Shown one piece after another: positions 40,528 to 48,883 of a stretch of DNA of 64,000 bases (within the stretch, counting starts at the first letter, position 1; each line of letters opens with the position of its first letter). Below the pieces are notes generated by a model that was not told the DNA's origin, did no database searches, and saw only the letters and a list, made by a program, of their open reading frames with translations. Source of the DNA: CAVVKW01 sp963761705 (GTDB lineage: Bacteria; Verrucomicrobiota; Verrucomicrobiia; Chthoniobacterales; JAATET01). A program made the position numbers and the translations under genes. The stretch lies in assembly GCA_963761705.1 (NCBI GenBank), contig CAVXHK010000001.1, positions 1,302,001-1,366,000 on the forward strand, read 5' to 3'.

Positions 40528-40931
40528 CCGCCACGGTAGTAGCCACGACCGCCCCGGGTGTAGTAGCGGCTGGGGTAGTAGCTGACGCCGACGCGGGGGC
40601 GATTCACGTAGCGACCGCGGCGCCAATTCCAGTTGTTGCCCGACCAAGCGTAGTGGCCCTGGACGTAGACGGGGTCGCGGTAGCCCGCCGGGATCACGGT
40701 GGGGCGCTGCTCGTAGATCGGGCGAGGGCGGGGTTGGGTGACGACAATTTCGCGGGGTTCGTTGTATTCGTAGTAGTAATTATCGTCGTAGCCGGGGTCG
40801 TTGCGGATGGCTCCGAAGATGGCGCGACCGATCGGATCGGGTGGGGTGAATTGGCCGCGCGAGTTCACGCAGCTTGTGAGCGTCAGTGCGGCGGTGCCCG
40901 CGGCGAGGAGGAGGGCGATGTGGATTTTCAT
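40515..40931 (-). CDS. Lipoprotein with YxW..W repeat (BcpO-like)
   Basis: A 138-residue protein with a lipobox (ALTLTSC) after a short signal sequence, then a Pro-rich stretch (REIVVTQPRPRPIYEQRPTV) and a C-terminal domain DPVYVQGHYAWSGNNWNWRRGRYVNRP of the YXWGG-repeat type seen in secreted lipoproteins near outer-membrane biogenesis loci. The last 30 residues are Tyr/Arg/Gly-rich. Function unknown. The ATG at 40931 begins the signal peptide; a longer frame upstream adds non-conserved residues. Confidence 0.75.
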   Translation of the reverse strand: MKIHIALLLAAGTAALTLTSCVNSRGQFTPPDPIGRAIFGAIRNDPGYDDNYYYEYNEPREIVVTQPRPRPIYEQRPTVIPAGYRDPVYVQGHYAWSGNNWNWRRGRYVNRPRVGVSYYPSRYYTRGGRGYYRGGYWR

Positions 40932-40996
40932 GATGGGCGACAGGTTGGTTGCGAACGGAATTGCCGTGCGTGGCAAAAGCGTGCAGTCAATAGAGC

Positions 40997-41176
40997 ATGG
41001 AAACCGAGCCGCTCCCACCGTCCTTTTCAAAAACCTACCTCATTTTCATCGTCATCGGTGCATTGTTGTTCGTCGGGATTTTCGTGGGATTTGCGGTGTT
41101 GGGTGACGACGTCCCATCGACGCCGGGTGACACCGAAGAACTGCAACAGCCCGCGGGTGAGCGCCTCGACCAGTGA
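40997..41176 (+). CDS. Small single-helix membrane protein
   Basis: A 59-residue protein, ATG at 40997: METEPLPPSFSKTY followed by a hydrophobic helix (about residues 15-36: LIFIVIGALLFVGIFVGFAVL), then an acidic tail ending GERLDQ. The stop overlaps the GTG start of the NYN gene by four bases, so the pair is coupled. No family recognised. Confidence 0.6.
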   Translation: METEPLPPSFSKTYLIFIVIGALLFVGIFVGFAVLGDDVPSTPGDTEELQQPAGERLDQ

Positions 41177-41982
41177 GCGACTCCGACGCCACGATGGCGG
41201 TGTTTTTGGATCTCGAAAACATTGCGCTCGGCGCACGGGACGCAAATTTCCCCCGCTTCGACATCCAGCTGGTGATGACGCGGCTGCTCCTGCGCGGGCA
41301 CATCGTGGTAAAGAAAGCCTACTGCGACTTCGAGCGGTATCGGGAGTTCAAGCGGGACTTGCACGAGGCCGCGTTCGAGCTGATCGAGATTCCGCACATC
41401 CGGCAGTCGGGCAAAAATAGCGCCGACATTCGCATGGTCGTCGACGCGCTCGACCTCTGCTACACGAAGCCGCACTTGGACACGTTCGTGGTGCTGAGCG
41501 GCGACTCGGACTTCTCGCCGCTGGTCAGTAAGCTGCGGGAAAACGCGAAAACGGTCGTCGGCGTCGGGGTGAAGAGTTCCAGCTCGGACCTGTTCATCAA
41601 CAATTGCGATGAGTTCATTTACTACGATGATCTCGTGCGGGAGCGGCCGGTGAAAAAGACGTCGCGGCCCGCGCGGAAGCCGCCCGAGTCGAAAGAGAAT
41701 GGGGCTGCGGTCGAGGCGACGCCGGGCAAAGGTCCGACGCTCGAGCAGGCGCTCGACCAGCTGGCGGCGACGCTTGAAGCTCTCGTTGAGGAGCGGGGCG
41801 ATGACATCATCTGGGCGTCCATGATCAAGCCAGCGATGAAGCGGCGCAATCCCGGCTTCAACGAGCGGGCGCACGGGTTTCGTTCCTTCAACGATCTGCT
41901 CAAAGCGGCGGAGAAAGAGGGCATCGTCGCGCTCGAGCGCAACGAGAAGCTCGGACAATACAGCGTGCGCCCGGTCGAGTAG
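41173..41982 (+). CDS. NYN-domain (LabA/DUF88) protein with C-terminal LOTUS/OST-HTH domain
   Basis: A 269-residue protein. The NYN nuclease-like domain (residues 1-150) shows AVFLDLENIAL with the first acidic residues, then VVDALDLCY and VVLSGDSDFSPLVSKLRE, the conserved metal-binding aspartates of this PIN-like fold. A charged linker (RPARKPPESKENG) leads to a C-terminal winged-helix LOTUS-type domain, about residues 195-265 (QLAATLEALVEERGDDIIWASMIKPAMKRRNPGFNERAHGFRSFNDLLKAAEKEGIV). Such combinations bind and possibly cleave RNA. Coupled to the 59-residue membrane protein upstream, which might tether it. Confidence 0.88.
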   Translation: MSDSDATMAVFLDLENIALGARDANFPRFDIQLVMTRLLLRGHIVVKKAYCDFERYREFKRDLHEAAFELIEIPHIRQSGKNSADIRMVVDALDLCYTKPHLDTFVVLSGDSDFSPLVSKLRENAKTVVGVGVKSSSSDLFINNCDEFIYYDDLVRERPVKKTSRPARKPPESKENGAAVEATPGKGPTLEQALDQLAATLEALVEERGDDIIWASMIKPAMKRRNPGFNERAHGFRSFNDLLKAAEKEGIVALERNEKLGQYSVRPVE

Positions 41983-41987
41983 TCGGG
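41937..41987 (+). repeat. Imperfect 51-base duplication, copy 1 (3' end of NYN gene)
   Basis: The last codons of the NYN gene and the stop region (GCGCAACGAGAAG... to ...GTCGAGTAGTCGGG) recur at 42645-42695 with about eight mismatches in 51 bases. The similarity extends a few bases upstream with small gaps (CGCGCTCGAG against CGCGCCTCGAGA). Confidence 0.75.
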
Positions 41988-42190
41988 GCGAGGGATCGAA
42001 CGCGAGCGCTGATGCGGGATCGTTTCAGCGAGTTTCCGGGCCGATTCGTCGGAATTTGCCGGAAGATGTGGGCAAGTGGGTCGAGGAATTCCTCGCGCCG
42101 CCGGTCCGCCTCGCGGGGTGCGAGCTTCAGCCCAAAATTGATCCGAGGACAAATTAGCAACTGAATTCATGACCGATCGGGCTTTTTTGA

Positions 42191-42614
42191 ATCAGGGTCG
42201 GCGCTTCAATCGCCCTCTTCTGTTGGCTCGGAGGGGTCTCTTTGCGGGTCCAGGCCCTCGTCGATGCGACGATCTCGCCGGCGGGAACTTCCGCTTTCAC
42301 GTTCAACCCGAGCGGGATGTTTCCGGCACGGGCGCGCAGTTTGGCCTCAGCCTTTTGGGTAACGGGGCCGACGGAGCATCGACCAGCCAGGATGGGGTGA
42401 AGGCTTCGGGGAGAGCGTTCAGCGGCGGCATCACGGTGACCCTTTTCGGTGGCACGAGCGCCACGCCCGGTATTTCTCGGGTGCACTGAGCGGCAGTGCG
42501 GGCTGGCAACTGCAGACCAGCGATCGCACAAGCGTCTTCATCGGACACGAGTGGGAATACTCGGACGGGGTGACCAGCAACGGCGCGGCCGCGGGCGTGA
42601 ATTCTCGGTTCTGA
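42191..42614 (+). pseudogene. Remnant of a secreted or outer-membrane beta-barrel-like protein
   Basis: No single frame covers this stretch, but three fragments in different frames line up as one protein. First SIALFCWLGGVSLRVQA, like a signal peptide, then DATISPAGTSAFTFNPSG; then DVSGTGAQFGLSLLGNGADG with SGGITVTLFGGTSATP; then GYFSGALSGSAGWQLQTS and SVFIGHEWEYSDGVTSNGAAAG ending in Asn-Ser-Arg-Phe and a stop at 42612-42614. Single-base deletions near 42310 and 42469 join the parts, and a terminal Phe after alternating residues is typical of barrel proteins. No plausible start codon in frame. It sits between the two copies of the 51-base duplication. Confidence 0.6.
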
Positions 42615-42644
42615 CCCCGGGGGGGGACCCGCCGCGCCTCGAGA

Positions 42645-42695
42645 GCGCAGCGAGAAGTTTGGGCAATGCGGCGTGCGCCCGGTCGAGTCGTCGGG
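42645..42695 (+). repeat. Imperfect 51-base duplication, copy 2
   Basis: Second copy of the NYN gene 3' end, now non-coding on the plus strand because of base changes in the stop region (GTCGAGTCGTCGGG). It ends 15 bases before the ATG of rhaM. The minus-strand translations of the two copies share TTRPGAR, but no minus-strand gene is supported. Confidence 0.75.
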
Positions 42696-42710
42696 TAGGA
42701 TTTTCGCTCG

Positions 42711-43025
42711 ATGCTCCGCAAAGCCTTCGTCCTCCAACTCCTCCCCGGCCACGAGGCCGAGTATCAGCGACGCCACGACGAGATATGGCCCGACATGGTC
42801 GCCATGCTGAAGCGGCACGGCGTGCATCATTACGTCATCTTCTTGGACCCGGAGACCTTGCAGCTTTTCGGGTCGCTGGAGATCGAGGATGAAGTCCGGT
42901 TTGCGGCGGTGCCGGGTACCGAAGAGTGCCTACGGTGGTGGAAATACATGGACGACATCATGGTTTACCATCCGGACGGGACGCCGAAAGCGCGGGAGCT
43001 GCGCGAGGTGTTCTACTTAAACTGA
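42711..43025 (+). CDS. rhaM: L-rhamnose mutarotase
   Basis: A 104-residue ferredoxin-like protein that interconverts alpha- and beta-anomers of L-rhamnose. It begins MLRKAFVLQLLPGHEAEYQRRHDEIWPDM with the catalytic His of RRH in place, has HHYVIFLDPETLQLFG, then WWKYMDDIM and ends LREVFYLN. Length equals that of E. coli RhaM. No other rhamnose genes are nearby, so the sugar pathway must be encoded elsewhere. Confidence 0.93.
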   Translation: MLRKAFVLQLLPGHEAEYQRRHDEIWPDMVAMLKRHGVHHYVIFLDPETLQLFGSLEIEDEVRFAAVPGTEECLRWWKYMDDIMVYHPDGTPKARELREVFYLN

Positions 43026-43295
43026 GCGGCTCGGTCAGTCAGTCGGTTGTTCAACCTCGCGCGGCGGCCTCGCCCTGGTCTCCGAGCCTTCCGATCGCTC
43101 CGCGAACGAATTGAACGTGAAAAATCTTTCCCGTTCTGATGGCGCGCCTCCGTGATCGGGGTAACCGAGTGCCCCGAGTCAGCGTTGGTTATTTCTGAGG
43201 ATGATGCGTCTTTCGATCCGTTTGACCGCTCTGAGTTTCCGAGTGACGAAGTCGGCGCTTGGGGCGAGACCTGGTTTACCCCGGCGCGAGTTCGC

Positions 43296-43841
43296 TCAAT
43301 CCAGGCGGGCGGAGATGATCGAGCCGTTGGTGGCGAGGATCTGAAGCTCGCCGATGTCGTTGCCGGCGGGGTCGTAGCACCAGACGGACCAGATCGGGGC
43401 GGCGCTGGCGCCTTCTTGCTCGAGGACGTAGCTGACGGTGCCGAGGCGCTTGCCATGGCTCCGGCAGTAGTCGACCGCGATGTCCCAGGCTCCGAGGGAG
43501 TCGATCTCGAGCTTGGCAAGATTGATTGGCGTGGGTTTGCCGAGGAGGGCACCGAGGTTGAAGGAGGGTTTCTCGAGGTTGAGGACGCCGTTGGTGACTT
43601 CGAGCGAGTAGACGTCGTTGGCTTTGTTGGCGTTGCGTGCCTGGAAATACCAGGTTTCGGGGTTCGGGTTGCCGTCGTCGGCGGAGACTTTTACGATACC
43701 TCGGCGGTATTCTGGCGGGAGGACTTGAATGGTGTCGAGGAAGCCACCGGGTGCAGTGAGCCGGGAGGGGTCGGTGATGTCCGCGCGGGCGGCGAGCGGC
43801 AGGGCGAGGGCGAATGCGAAAAGGAACGCGAGTAGCTTCAT
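43296..43841 (-). CDS. Secreted protein, unknown (PepSY-like fold possible)
   Basis: A 181-residue exported protein with a signal sequence (KLLAFLFAFALALPLAARA then DITDPSRLT). The C-terminal part contains VDYCRSHGKRLGTVSYVLEQEG and IWSVWCYDPAGNDIGELQILATNGSIIS, two Cys residues in strand-like segments, reminiscent of a PepSY-type protein but not secure. The 270 bases after its stop, up to the rhaM gene, hold nothing I can identify. Confidence 0.65.
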   Translation of the reverse strand: MKLLAFLFAFALALPLAARADITDPSRLTAPGGFLDTIQVLPPEYRRGIVKVSADDGNPNPETWYFQARNANKANDVYSLEVTNGVLNLEKPSFNLGALLGKPTPINLAKLEIDSLGAWDIAVDYCRSHGKRLGTVSYVLEQEGASAAPIWSVWCYDPAGNDIGELQILATNGSIISARLD

Positions 43842-43922
43842 GGGGACACCGATAGCCGACGCGGCGGGACCCGTCCAGCGGTGGGCTTGCATTCGCGCGG
43901 GGAGGGGGCAGTTTCTGCGGCG

Positions 43923-44399
43923 ATGTCGGATGTTTTTTGGTGGTCACTGTCGGTGTTTCTCATGCTAGTCGGGCTGGCGGGGACGGTGGTGCCACTCATC
44001 CCGGGGACGGTGCTCATCCTGGCCGGGGCGATCCTGGTGCACGCGTTCATCGGCGTGATCGGGTGGTCGACTTTGATCGCCTTGATCGTGCTCGCGATCG
44101 TCGCGCAGGCGCTCGACATCGTGAGCGGATCTTTGGGGGCCAAATGGTTCGGCGCGACGCGGTGGGGCGCGGTCGGGGGAATCCTCGGGGCGATTGTTGG
44201 GCTATTTTTTGGGCTGATTGGGATCTTCGTCGGGCCGCTGGTCGGCGCGGTGGTCGGTGAGGTGCTGGGCGGGAAGGGGATCCTCCCGGCGGGGAAATCG
44301 GGTTGGGGAACGCTGGTGGGGACGACGGCGGGGATCGTCGGGAAATTTGCCATTGGCGTGATCATGATCGGGTGGTTCGCGGTGGCGGCGATTCTCTGA
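43923..44399 (+). CDS. DUF456 family membrane protein
   Basis: A 158-residue, glycine-rich integral membrane protein with about four helices. LVGLAGTVVPLIPGTVLILAGAILVHAF and the glycine-repeated segment GGILGAIVGLFFGLIGIFVGPLVGAVVGEVLGG are hallmarks of DUF456. Function unknown. The ATG at 43923 (MSDVFWWSL) is used; a frame opening at 43881 adds charged residues upstream without support. Divergent from the secreted protein gene at 43841. Confidence 0.9.
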   Translation: MSDVFWWSLSVFLMLVGLAGTVVPLIPGTVLILAGAILVHAFIGVIGWSTLIALIVLAIVAQALDIVSGSLGAKWFGATRWGAVGGILGAIVGLFFGLIGIFVGPLVGAVVGEVLGGKGILPAGKSGWGTLVGTTAGIVGKFAIGVIMIGWFAVAAIL

Positions 44400-44421
44400 G
44401 GCCGCGGATCGGACGGGTGGG

Positions 44422-44556
44422 GTGAAGGAGATTTTTAGCGCGGCGTTGCCGCTTTGGGCGGTCGTGATCCTGACGACGGTGCTCTTTCCGGCGGTTGTTG
44501 GGTTCGGTTGTCTGGCGCTGGCGGTGATGCTGGTCTGGCGTCGGCGGGTCATTTAA
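44422..44556 (+). CDS. Small single-helix membrane protein
   Basis: A 44-residue open frame from GTG 44422 (MKEIFSAALPLWAVVILTTV...) to TAA 44554-44556, with a hydrophobic core and a basic C-terminus (WRRRVI). It fits between the DUF456 gene and oxyR on the same strand with a GGGTGGG-like site upstream. Coding is plausible but not proven. Confidence 0.45.
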   Translation: MKEIFSAALPLWAVVILTTVLFPAVVGFGCLALAVMLVWRRRVI

Positions 44557-44574
44557 TCCTCACTGTCGGGAGGT

Positions 44575-45459
44575 ATGGAGATGCATCAGCTGCGGTATTT
44601 CGTCGAGGTGGCGCGGCGGGGGAATTTCACGCGCGCGGCGGAGGCGTGCCACGTGACGCAGCCGACGCTCAGTCATCAAATCCACAAACTGGAGGACGAG
44701 CTGGGTGAGCCCCTCTTGGAGCGGCGGCGGAGCGGTGCGGTCACGACGGAGTTGGGGGATCGATTTTTTCCGAGAGCGGTGCGGATCCTGGAGGAAGTGG
44801 AACTGGCGCTGCGGGAGGCGGTTGAGCACCGGGACGCCGTGGAGGGAATGGTGCATTTGGGAGTGATCCCGACGGTTGCTCCCTACCTGCTGCCGGATCT
44901 GCTGGCGCGGGCAAGGGGAGAGCATCCTCGGATGAAGTTCGAGGTGCTGGAGGGGCCGACCCACGAGTTGCTTCGGAAGTTGCGGGCTGGAGACCTCGAC
45001 GCGGCGATCTTGAGTCCGCCGGTGGACGGCCGGGATCTGCGGGTGCGCGATCTGATCGAGGACGAATTCCTGTTGGCGCTGCCGCCGGGGCACGACCTCG
45101 AGGGAGCGGAAAAAATTGGGATGGGCGAGATCGCGGGCGAGTCGTTCGTGATGTTGAGCGACGCGCATTGCCTGCGGGGCCAGGCGATCAACCTCTGCCG
45201 GAGCGCGGGGTTCGACCCCGAGGTGGTGCTGGAGAGTGCGCAGCTCGACACGGTCGTCGCGATGGTCGAGGCCGGGCTGGGGATTTCCTTCGTCCCGGGA
45301 ATCGCTCGTGGCGCGTTCACCCACCGTTCGGTGGCGCTGCGGACGTTTGGCGGGGACGAGCCGCAGCGGACGATCAGCGTGGTCTGGCCGCGACGGGCGG
45401 CGGGGACGCGGGTGCTCCGGGCATTTTTGGAGTTGTGCGGAGAGCTGAGCGCTGACTAG
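44575..45459 (+). CDS. oxyR: LysR-family regulator, OxyR type
   Basis: A 294-residue LysR regulator. N-terminal winged helix-turn-helix (residues 1-60: LRYFVEVARRGNFTRAAEACHVTQPTLSHQIHKLE), then the effector domain. The peroxide-sensing pair is present exactly at the E. coli positions, Cys199 and Cys208, in the motif DAHCLRGQAINLC. Oxidation would form the C199-C208 disulfide and activate catalase and peroxiredoxin genes. No catalase or peroxiredoxin gene lies in this window. The start is the ATG at 44575 just after a GGGAGG site. Confidence 0.9.
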   Translation: MEMHQLRYFVEVARRGNFTRAAEACHVTQPTLSHQIHKLEDELGEPLLERRRSGAVTTELGDRFFPRAVRILEEVELALREAVEHRDAVEGMVHLGVIPTVAPYLLPDLLARARGEHPRMKFEVLEGPTHELLRKLRAGDLDAAILSPPVDGRDLRVRDLIEDEFLLALPPGHDLEGAEKIGMGEIAGESFVMLSDAHCLRGQAINLCRSAGFDPEVVLESAQLDTVVAMVEAGLGISFVPGIARGAFTHRSVALRTFGGDEPQRTISVVWPRRAAGTRVLRAFLELCGELSAD

Positions 45460-45478
45460 TCGCGCCACGACCGCCTCG

Positions 45479-45790
45479 CTACCGTGGGATGCCGATGGCG
45501 TCGGGGAGGACCATTTCTTCTTCTTCCTCGGATTCGTTGCTGACCATCGGGGCGAACCGGTCGGAGCGGAAGCCGAGTTCTTCGGCGTTGGATTCGTGCA
45601 TGTAGGGATCGGGTCCGTTGACGAGTTCTTCGAGAAGCACGCGGTAGCTCACGCCGCTGGACGAGCGGCCGATCGAGCACTCGCGGACGGTGTAGACGGT
45701 GCCTTCGGTCGGCAGGGCTTTGTAAATGTGCTTGTGAAGCGGCTCAAACTTGCCGTCCACGCAGACGACTTTTTCTCCGGTGTCATACAT
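45479..45790 (-). CDS. Small acidic protein, unknown
   Basis: A 103-residue cytosolic protein. The N-terminal part GEKVVCVDGKFEPLHKHIYKALPTEGTVYTVREC has the character of a small SH3-like fold found in many short phage- and proteobacteria-type proteins of unknown function, and the C-terminus is very acidic (SNESEEEEEMVLPDAIG). It starts 41 bases after the stop of the spermidine-synthase-like gene and is probably the last gene of that operon. Confidence 0.65.
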   Translation of the reverse strand: MYDTGEKVVCVDGKFEPLHKHIYKALPTEGTVYTVRECSIGRSSSGVSYRVLLEELVNGPDPYMHESNAEELGFRSDRFAPMVSNESEEEEEMVLPDAIGIPR

Positions 45791-45831
45791 GTCGGGAACG
45801 TATCGCAGGTCGCTGCAAAGTTCGAGTCCTC

Positions 45832-48150
45832 TCAGCGTGAGAACGGCTTGAGCTTGCCCGGCCACGCCTCCCAATCGACACCGAGATCGTCGGCGAGGGC
45901 ATCCGGGAGGATGGATCCGGGGTCGGTGGACGGCGATGCAGCGATCGTCTCGCCCGCCGCGTGGGCGGGGCGAAGATGCGGTGGGAGATCCTCGCGGGCG
46001 GTGCGGCTGAGCGACGCGGCGAAGGAAGTGAATGGCTGGTCGGTGAACCAGGGTTCGGCGAGGCCGATGATGTTGCGCCCGGCGTTCCACTCGAGCCAGG
46101 CGTTGCCGAGGGTGTTGGCGGGGCCGGACGTTTTGGGTGGGGGACCGAGGACGAGCATCGCCACGCCTTCGGCGTGGGTAACGAGCGGGTCGGTGGTCTC
46201 TGGCGCGAGGCGGTGGGCGGTGGTTTCGACTCGGTTCCAGTCGATCTGCCCAAGGGCGCGGCCGCCCACGAGGCCGACGATGGGCTGGTCGGCGTAGAAG
46301 TCGCCGCGGACGAGGAAGGCGTCCGGGAACACTTCGGCGAAGGTGCGAACGATGGTGTTGAACTGCGGGCGGGTGAGCTGGAAGAGCGGCAGCCATTGGC
46401 AGAAGAGACCGTTCGATCGCAGGGAGCGGCGGACATTTTCAAAATGTTCGCGGGTGAAAAGCCGACCTTCGCCCGTGCGCCAGGGGAGAAAAAGATCGCC
46501 GACGACGACGTCGAATTCGCCCAGGTGGCGGGCGATGACCCAGCGGGCGTCGCCGATCTTGAAATCAACGCGGGGATCGGTGAAGACGTCTCGGTTGAAC
46601 TCAGCGAATTGCTCGCGGGCGATTTCCGCCGCGGCGGGGCTGAGTTCGATGGCGGTGATCGCTTCGACGGTTGGGTGCTGGGCGGCTCCGGCGAGCGTGC
46701 TGCCGGTCGCAACGCCGAGGGTGGCGACGCGCTTGGCGTCCCCGTGCAGGAGAATCGGGAGGTGCGCCTGGCGCTCCTGGTTCTCGCTGGCGAGGGAGCC
46801 GCCGAGCGAATACGTGTTGTTGAAGAGAATGCGGTGGTCCCGGGCGGAGCGCTCGACCGAAGCGACGACGCCCTCCCGGGCGACGGTGAGCGACCGCAGC
46901 GTCTCGCCTTTTTGCAGACCGACCTGGGGCAGTTGCGCCGCGAAAAGGAGGGCCACGACGAGGCCTCCCGAAAGACCCGCGGTCAGGCGGGGGCGGTGTG
47001 TCGCCAAGAGAATGGCGTAGCCGCAAGCGAGCAGAATGAGCGACTGCCAGAGACCGAACGTGGGGGCGACAAAGCGGTTGGTCAGCTCGGCACCGAGCCA
47101 GCCGCCGAGGCCGTTCCACGCGAGCAAGCTGCCGATCCGGTCGGCGGACGTGAGTCGCACGGCGGCAGGGAAGACCAAACCAACGAGAACGAACGGAGGA
47201 ATGATTGCGACCGCGAGGAGTGCGGCGGTCTGCACAGCGTAGTCCGTCGGAGAGAGCTGCCAGTCGAGGGGGATGAGACCGTGGGTCCAGGTCGTGAAGA
47301 GAAAGGGTTGCGTCGCGCAGCCGAGAGCGGCGAGCAGCAGCGCGGGCGCGGGTCGGGCGAGTCTTGGGATGGTCGCGTTGAGCGCCGCGGCGAGGGCGAG
47401 CGCCAGGAGGACGGCGGTGAGGACGGTCGCGCTCGAGAAGAGGCTGTTGACCACGACTTGGCCGACTTGGTGCTGCGCGAGGGTTTCCTGGGCAAGAATG
47501 AGGAAGCCGGACGCGAAAGCGATGAGCTTCGCCTCCGGCGGGGCGCTTTCGCGGCTCACACTTCGGGCGGGTTCGGCTCGTGAAACCAGTGGAAAGGCGA
47601 GTGCGGCGGCGGCGAGGTTGGCGGAGGTCGCCACCAGGACGGCGGCGGACAGACCGAAAGTCGGGAGGAAAAAGACCACCGTGGCGGCGAGTCCCGCGAT
47701 GCCACCGAGGGTATTGACGGCGTAGAGCGCGACGGTCGCGCGGCGTCCGCTTGGAAGCACCCGCGCAACCCACGGGAAAACGAGTCCCATCGCGGCGGCG
47801 GGCAGGCCGACGAGAAACAGGGGGAGAACGGGTTTGAGAATCTCCGCCGCTGTCGGTGGTAGCGTGATGAGCCACGGTGAGCGGGCGATCGCGAGGACGG
47901 TGAGCGAGAGGAGGGCGACGGCGATCTCCGCTCCGGCGATGGCGAGCCGGGGGCGTGCAGGGGTCCAGCGGTTGGCGACCCAGGCTCCGCCGGAGAGGCC
48001 GAGAAAAAACGCGCCCGCGACGACGGCGAACGTGCCGGCGTCGGCTCCGAGCGCGTCGACCATGAGGCGCACCCAGAGGATCTGGTGCGCCAGACCCGCG
48101 GCCCCACTCGCGAGGAGCAGAGCCGCGGCGATGACGTGGTGACGACGCAA
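45832..48150 (-). CDS. Fused MFS-like/spermidine synthase-like protein
   Basis: A 772-residue protein. The first 430 or so residues form about twelve transmembrane helices (starting HHVIAAALLLASGAAGLAHQILWVRLM). The C-terminal third is a soluble spermidine synthase-like domain with a SAM-site loop VATLGVATGSTLAGAAQ followed by the acidic IELSP, and FDVVVGDLFLPWRTGEG. Such membrane-fused proteins are common in Verrucomicrobiota and their true substrates are not known; I do not claim aminopropyl transfer. TTG start, immediately after the stop of the PEP-CTERM gene (TAG-TTG), so the two are coupled. Confidence 0.85.
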   Translation of the reverse strand: MRRHHVIAAALLLASGAAGLAHQILWVRLMVDALGADAGTFAVVAGAFFLGLSGGAWVANRWTPARPRLAIAGAEIAVALLSLTVLAIARSPWLITLPPTAAEILKPVLPLFLVGLPAAAMGLVFPWVARVLPSGRRATVALYAVNTLGGIAGLAATVVFFLPTFGLSAAVLVATSANLAAAALAFPLVSRAEPARSVSRESAPPEAKLIAFASGFLILAQETLAQHQVGQVVVNSLFSSATVLTAVLLALALAAALNATIPRLARPAPALLLAALGCATQPFLFTTWTHGLIPLDWQLSPTDYAVQTAALLAVAIIPPFVLVGLVFPAAVRLTSADRIGSLLAWNGLGGWLGAELTNRFVAPTFGLWQSLILLACGYAILLATHRPRLTAGLSGGLVVALLFAAQLPQVGLQKGETLRSLTVAREGVVASVERSARDHRILFNNTYSLGGSLASENQERQAHLPILLHGDAKRVATLGVATGSTLAGAAQHPTVEAITAIELSPAAAEIAREQFAEFNRDVFTDPRVDFKIGDARWVIARHLGEFDVVVGDLFLPWRTGEGRLFTREHFENVRRSLRSNGLFCQWLPLFQLTRPQFNTIVRTFAEVFPDAFLVRGDFYADQPIVGLVGGRALGQIDWNRVETTAHRLAPETTDPLVTHAEGVAMLVLGPPPKTSGPANTLGNAWLEWNAGRNIIGLAEPWFTDQPFTSFAASLSRTAREDLPPHLRPAHAAGETIAASPSTDPGSILPDALADDLGVDWEAWPGKLKPFSR

Positions 48151-48855
48151 CTACGCAGCGCGGCGGCGACGCCAGGCGTAGAGACCGACCGAAGCGGCGA
48201 TCGCGATGAGCGCGATGGTGCCGGGTTCCGGGACCGCGCTGAACGTCTGGGTGAAGAATTGCGGACCCGTATTTCCCGGAGCTTGGCTGTCGAACGTCCC
48301 GCCAGTGCCGATGTTCGTCAGCGCCCACGTGATGGTGTAATCCCCGGCGTCGGTGGCAACCCAGCGGCGACCGTGGAGGTGGCCGTAGGGGTCGGATGGG
48401 CTGGCAGCTAGCCACGCGGGATCGGAGAGCGGCAGTGAGCCGTTTCCTCCGGTCATACCGGTGGTCATCGACAACGTGACGTCCGTGGCCCCGGCCTCGT
48501 AGAAGCCGAACGTTGCTCCGGTCGGGCCGGTCACGGCGAAAAGGACAAGGCGAATGGAATCTCCGCTCAGCGCTCCGTTCGGATCGCTGATGGCGGAGTT
48601 CTGACCGTGCGATGCCGTCGGGGTCCAACCTCCGTTGTAGAGGAAGCCCTCGTCCGCGTAGTTGTTGCCCGTTGGCTCGAAGGCCATTGATCGCGGGCCG
48701 AGGTCGGTGACTGGGTCGCCCGTGGCGTTGTCGCCGAAGTCCAGGTAGCCGTCGCCGTTGAAGTCGCCGGCGTAGGCGTGGTTGTGCTGGGCGTGCAGTG
48801 CTGGAATGGCGGCGAGAGTCGCGATGGCAATGAGGGTGAGTGTTTTCGAGTTCAT
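48151..48855 (-). CDS. PEP-CTERM surface protein with GHxHxxW motif (choice-of-anchor M type)
   Basis: A 234-residue exported protein: signal peptide (TLTLIAIATLAAIPALHA), an EF-hand-like DFNGDGYLDFGDNA, a Gly/Ser/Thr-rich beta domain with GHLHGRRWVATDAGDYTI, and the sorting tail VPEPGTIALIAIAASVGLYAWRRRR. The HxH...W...G-x-Y motif matches the two plus-strand neighbours at 50930 and 51745, so the three are paralogues of the choice-of-anchor M family. The tail targets it to the exosortase system. Upstream of it lies a pseudopilin. Confidence 0.8.
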   Translation of the reverse strand: MNSKTLTLIAIATLAAIPALHAQHNHAYAGDFNGDGYLDFGDNATGDPVTDLGPRSMAFEPTGNNYADEGFLYNGGWTPTASHGQNSAISDPNGALSGDSIRLVLFAVTGPTGATFGFYEAGATDVTLSMTTGMTGGNGSLPLSDPAWLAASPSDPYGHLHGRRWVATDAGDYTITWALTNIGTGGTFDSQAPGNTGPQFFTQTFSAVPEPGTIALIAIAASVGLYAWRRRRAA

Positions 48856-48883
48856 TCGGTTTAAAGTTTCGGAGTTTGTTCGT

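Noticed and set aside
41983..42190. Palindrome GAGGAATTCCTC and other short stems in the gap after the NYN gene
   Set aside because: A 12-base EcoRI-centred palindrome can occur by chance and has no supporting context.
43026..43295. 270-base gap between rhaM and the secreted protein gene
   Set aside because: Searched both strands; no convincing ORF, hairpin or repeat.
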